Part shown: positions 30,138 through 30,714 of the stretch, in pieces | Layout: every line of letters starts with the position of its first letter | How positions within the stretch are numbered: position 1 is the stretch's first letter | Source of the DNA: an uncultured Chloroflexota bacterium | Lineage (GTDB): Bacteria; Chloroflexota; Limnocylindria; Limnocylindrales; CSP1-4 | Direction: 5' to 3' | Length of the DNA: 30,714 bases | Assembly: GCA_903928275.1 (NCBI GenBank) | Contig: CAIYQJ010000410.1 | Coordinates: 1-30,714 of the forward strand | Translations under genes and position numbers: made by a program | Notes under the pieces: model-generated | Told to the model about the DNA's origin: nothing | Database searches by the model: none | Seen by the model: only the letters and a program-made list of their open reading frames with translations

Positions 30138-30714
30138 ATGGCGAAGTATGTCTTTGTGACCGGAGGGGTGACCTCCTCCCTGGGCAAGGGCATCACCGCC
30201 GCCAGCATCGGGCGCATCCTCAAGTCCCGCGGCGTCTCCGTCTCCGTCCTCAAGCTCGACCCGTACATCAACGTCGACCCGGGCACGATGTCGCCCTACC
30301 AGCACGGCGAGGTCTTCGTGACGGACGACGGCGCGGAGACCGACCTCGACCTGGGTCACTACGAGCGGTTCATCGACGAGAACCTCTCGCAGCTCTCCAA
30401 CGTGACCACCGGCCGCATCTACCAGTCGGTCATCGCCAAGGAGCGGCGCGGCGACTACCTGGGCGGCACGGTCCAGGTCATCCCGCACATCACGAACGAG
30501 ATCAAGGAGCGCGTCCAGCGCGTCGCGCGCGATGGGCGAGCGGATGTCGTGGTCGTGGAGGTCGGCGGGACCGTCGGCGACATCGAGTCGCTCCCGTTCC
30601 TCGAGGCCATCCGCCAGATGCGCAAGGACGTGGGCCGCACCAACGTCCTGTACGTCCACGTGACGCTGCTGCCGGCGCTCATGGCCACCGGCGAGCTGAA
30701 GACGAAGCCCACGC
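30138..30714 (+). CDS. pyrG: CTP synthase, N-terminal part (runs off the window)
   Basis: PyrG makes CTP from UTP, ATP and glutamine. The visible 192 residues cover most of the synthetase (amidoligase) domain: the P-loop-like KYVFVTGGVTSSLGKGITAA, LKLDPYINVDPGTMSPYQHG, EVFVTDDGAETDLDLGHYER, the LGGTVQVIPHITNEIK strand and VEVGGTVGDIESLPFLEAIRQ. The second glycine region reads GGVTSSLGKG rather than the common GGVVSSLGKG. AGGAGG lies 10 nt upstream of the ATG, and the leader is short. The glutaminase domain is beyond the window edge. It is unrelated to the sugar operon before it. Confidence 0.97.
   Translation, partial: MAKYVFVTGGVTSSLGKGITAASIGRILKSRGVSVSVLKLDPYINVDPGTMSPYQHGEVFVTDDGAETDLDLGHYERFIDENLSQLSNVTTGRIYQSVIAKERRGDYLGGTVQVIPHITNEIKERVQRVARDGRADVVVVEVGGTVGDIESLPFLEAIRQMRKDVGRTNVLYVHVTLLPALMATGELKTKPT

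Overview
The window is high-GC, densely coding bacterial DNA with many GTG starts, short intergenic gaps and no rRNA, tRNA, CRISPR array or transposase gene that I can see. Gene content (Ser/Ala-rich lipoprotein linker, MalFG-type sugar permeases, an archaeal-type triosephosphate isomerase, a kinase/PsuG pair) suggests an uncultured Chloroflexota (Limnocylindria-like) or a related high-GC soil or freshwater bacterium. That placement is an inference from style, not proven by a marker gene.

Layout. (1) 2-2329: the 3' part of an OmpR-type response regulator with a degenerate receiver, then small stress-type membrane proteins (Pmp3/YqaE-like, YggT-like, GlsB/YeaQ-like, and a single-pass protein). 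The divergent Pmp3/YggT spacer holds two copies of one 15-bp palindrome. (2) 2345-4907, minus strand: tkt-rpiB, the non-oxidative pentose phosphate pair. (3) 5194-8974, plus strand: cupin, SMP-30 lactonase-like protein, beta-hydroxyacid dehydrogenase, a transaldolase reduced to its two ends by an internal deletion, and a PfkB sugar kinase. (4) 9009-10850: a secreted beta-helix protein bracketed by two diverged copies of a ~107-nt structured inverted repeat. An S9 peptidase on the minus strand follows, and then psuG. (5) 14165-15118: a compact unit with promoter, a 175-aa unknown protein with an internal duplication, a 51-aa membrane protein and tandem hairpin terminators. It is followed by an EamA transporter and a HAD phosphatase.

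(6) 16947-30059 is a large carbohydrate-catabolism locus organised around a divergent promoter region at 22020-22716. The minus-strand arm reads aldolase, FGGY kinase, AraA/FucI-like isomerase, archaeal-type TIM, YjbQ. The plus-strand arm reads sugar-binding lipoprotein, two permeases, DeoR-family regulator, SDR dehydrogenase, class III aminotransferase, mutarotase-like protein. The simplest reading is: uptake of a sugar; mutarotation; aldose-to-ketose isomerisation; phosphorylation; aldol cleavage to a triose phosphate plus an aldehyde; TIM linking DHAP to glycolysis; all under the DeoR-type regulator. The transporter ATPase is not encoded here, and the substrate cannot be fixed from sequence alone. 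(7) 30138-end: the 5' part of pyrG.

The most unusual items are the paired structured repeats around the beta-helix gene, the deleted transaldolase, the unassigned sugar pathway with its archaeal-type TIM, and the duplicated palindrome between the two membrane-stress genes.
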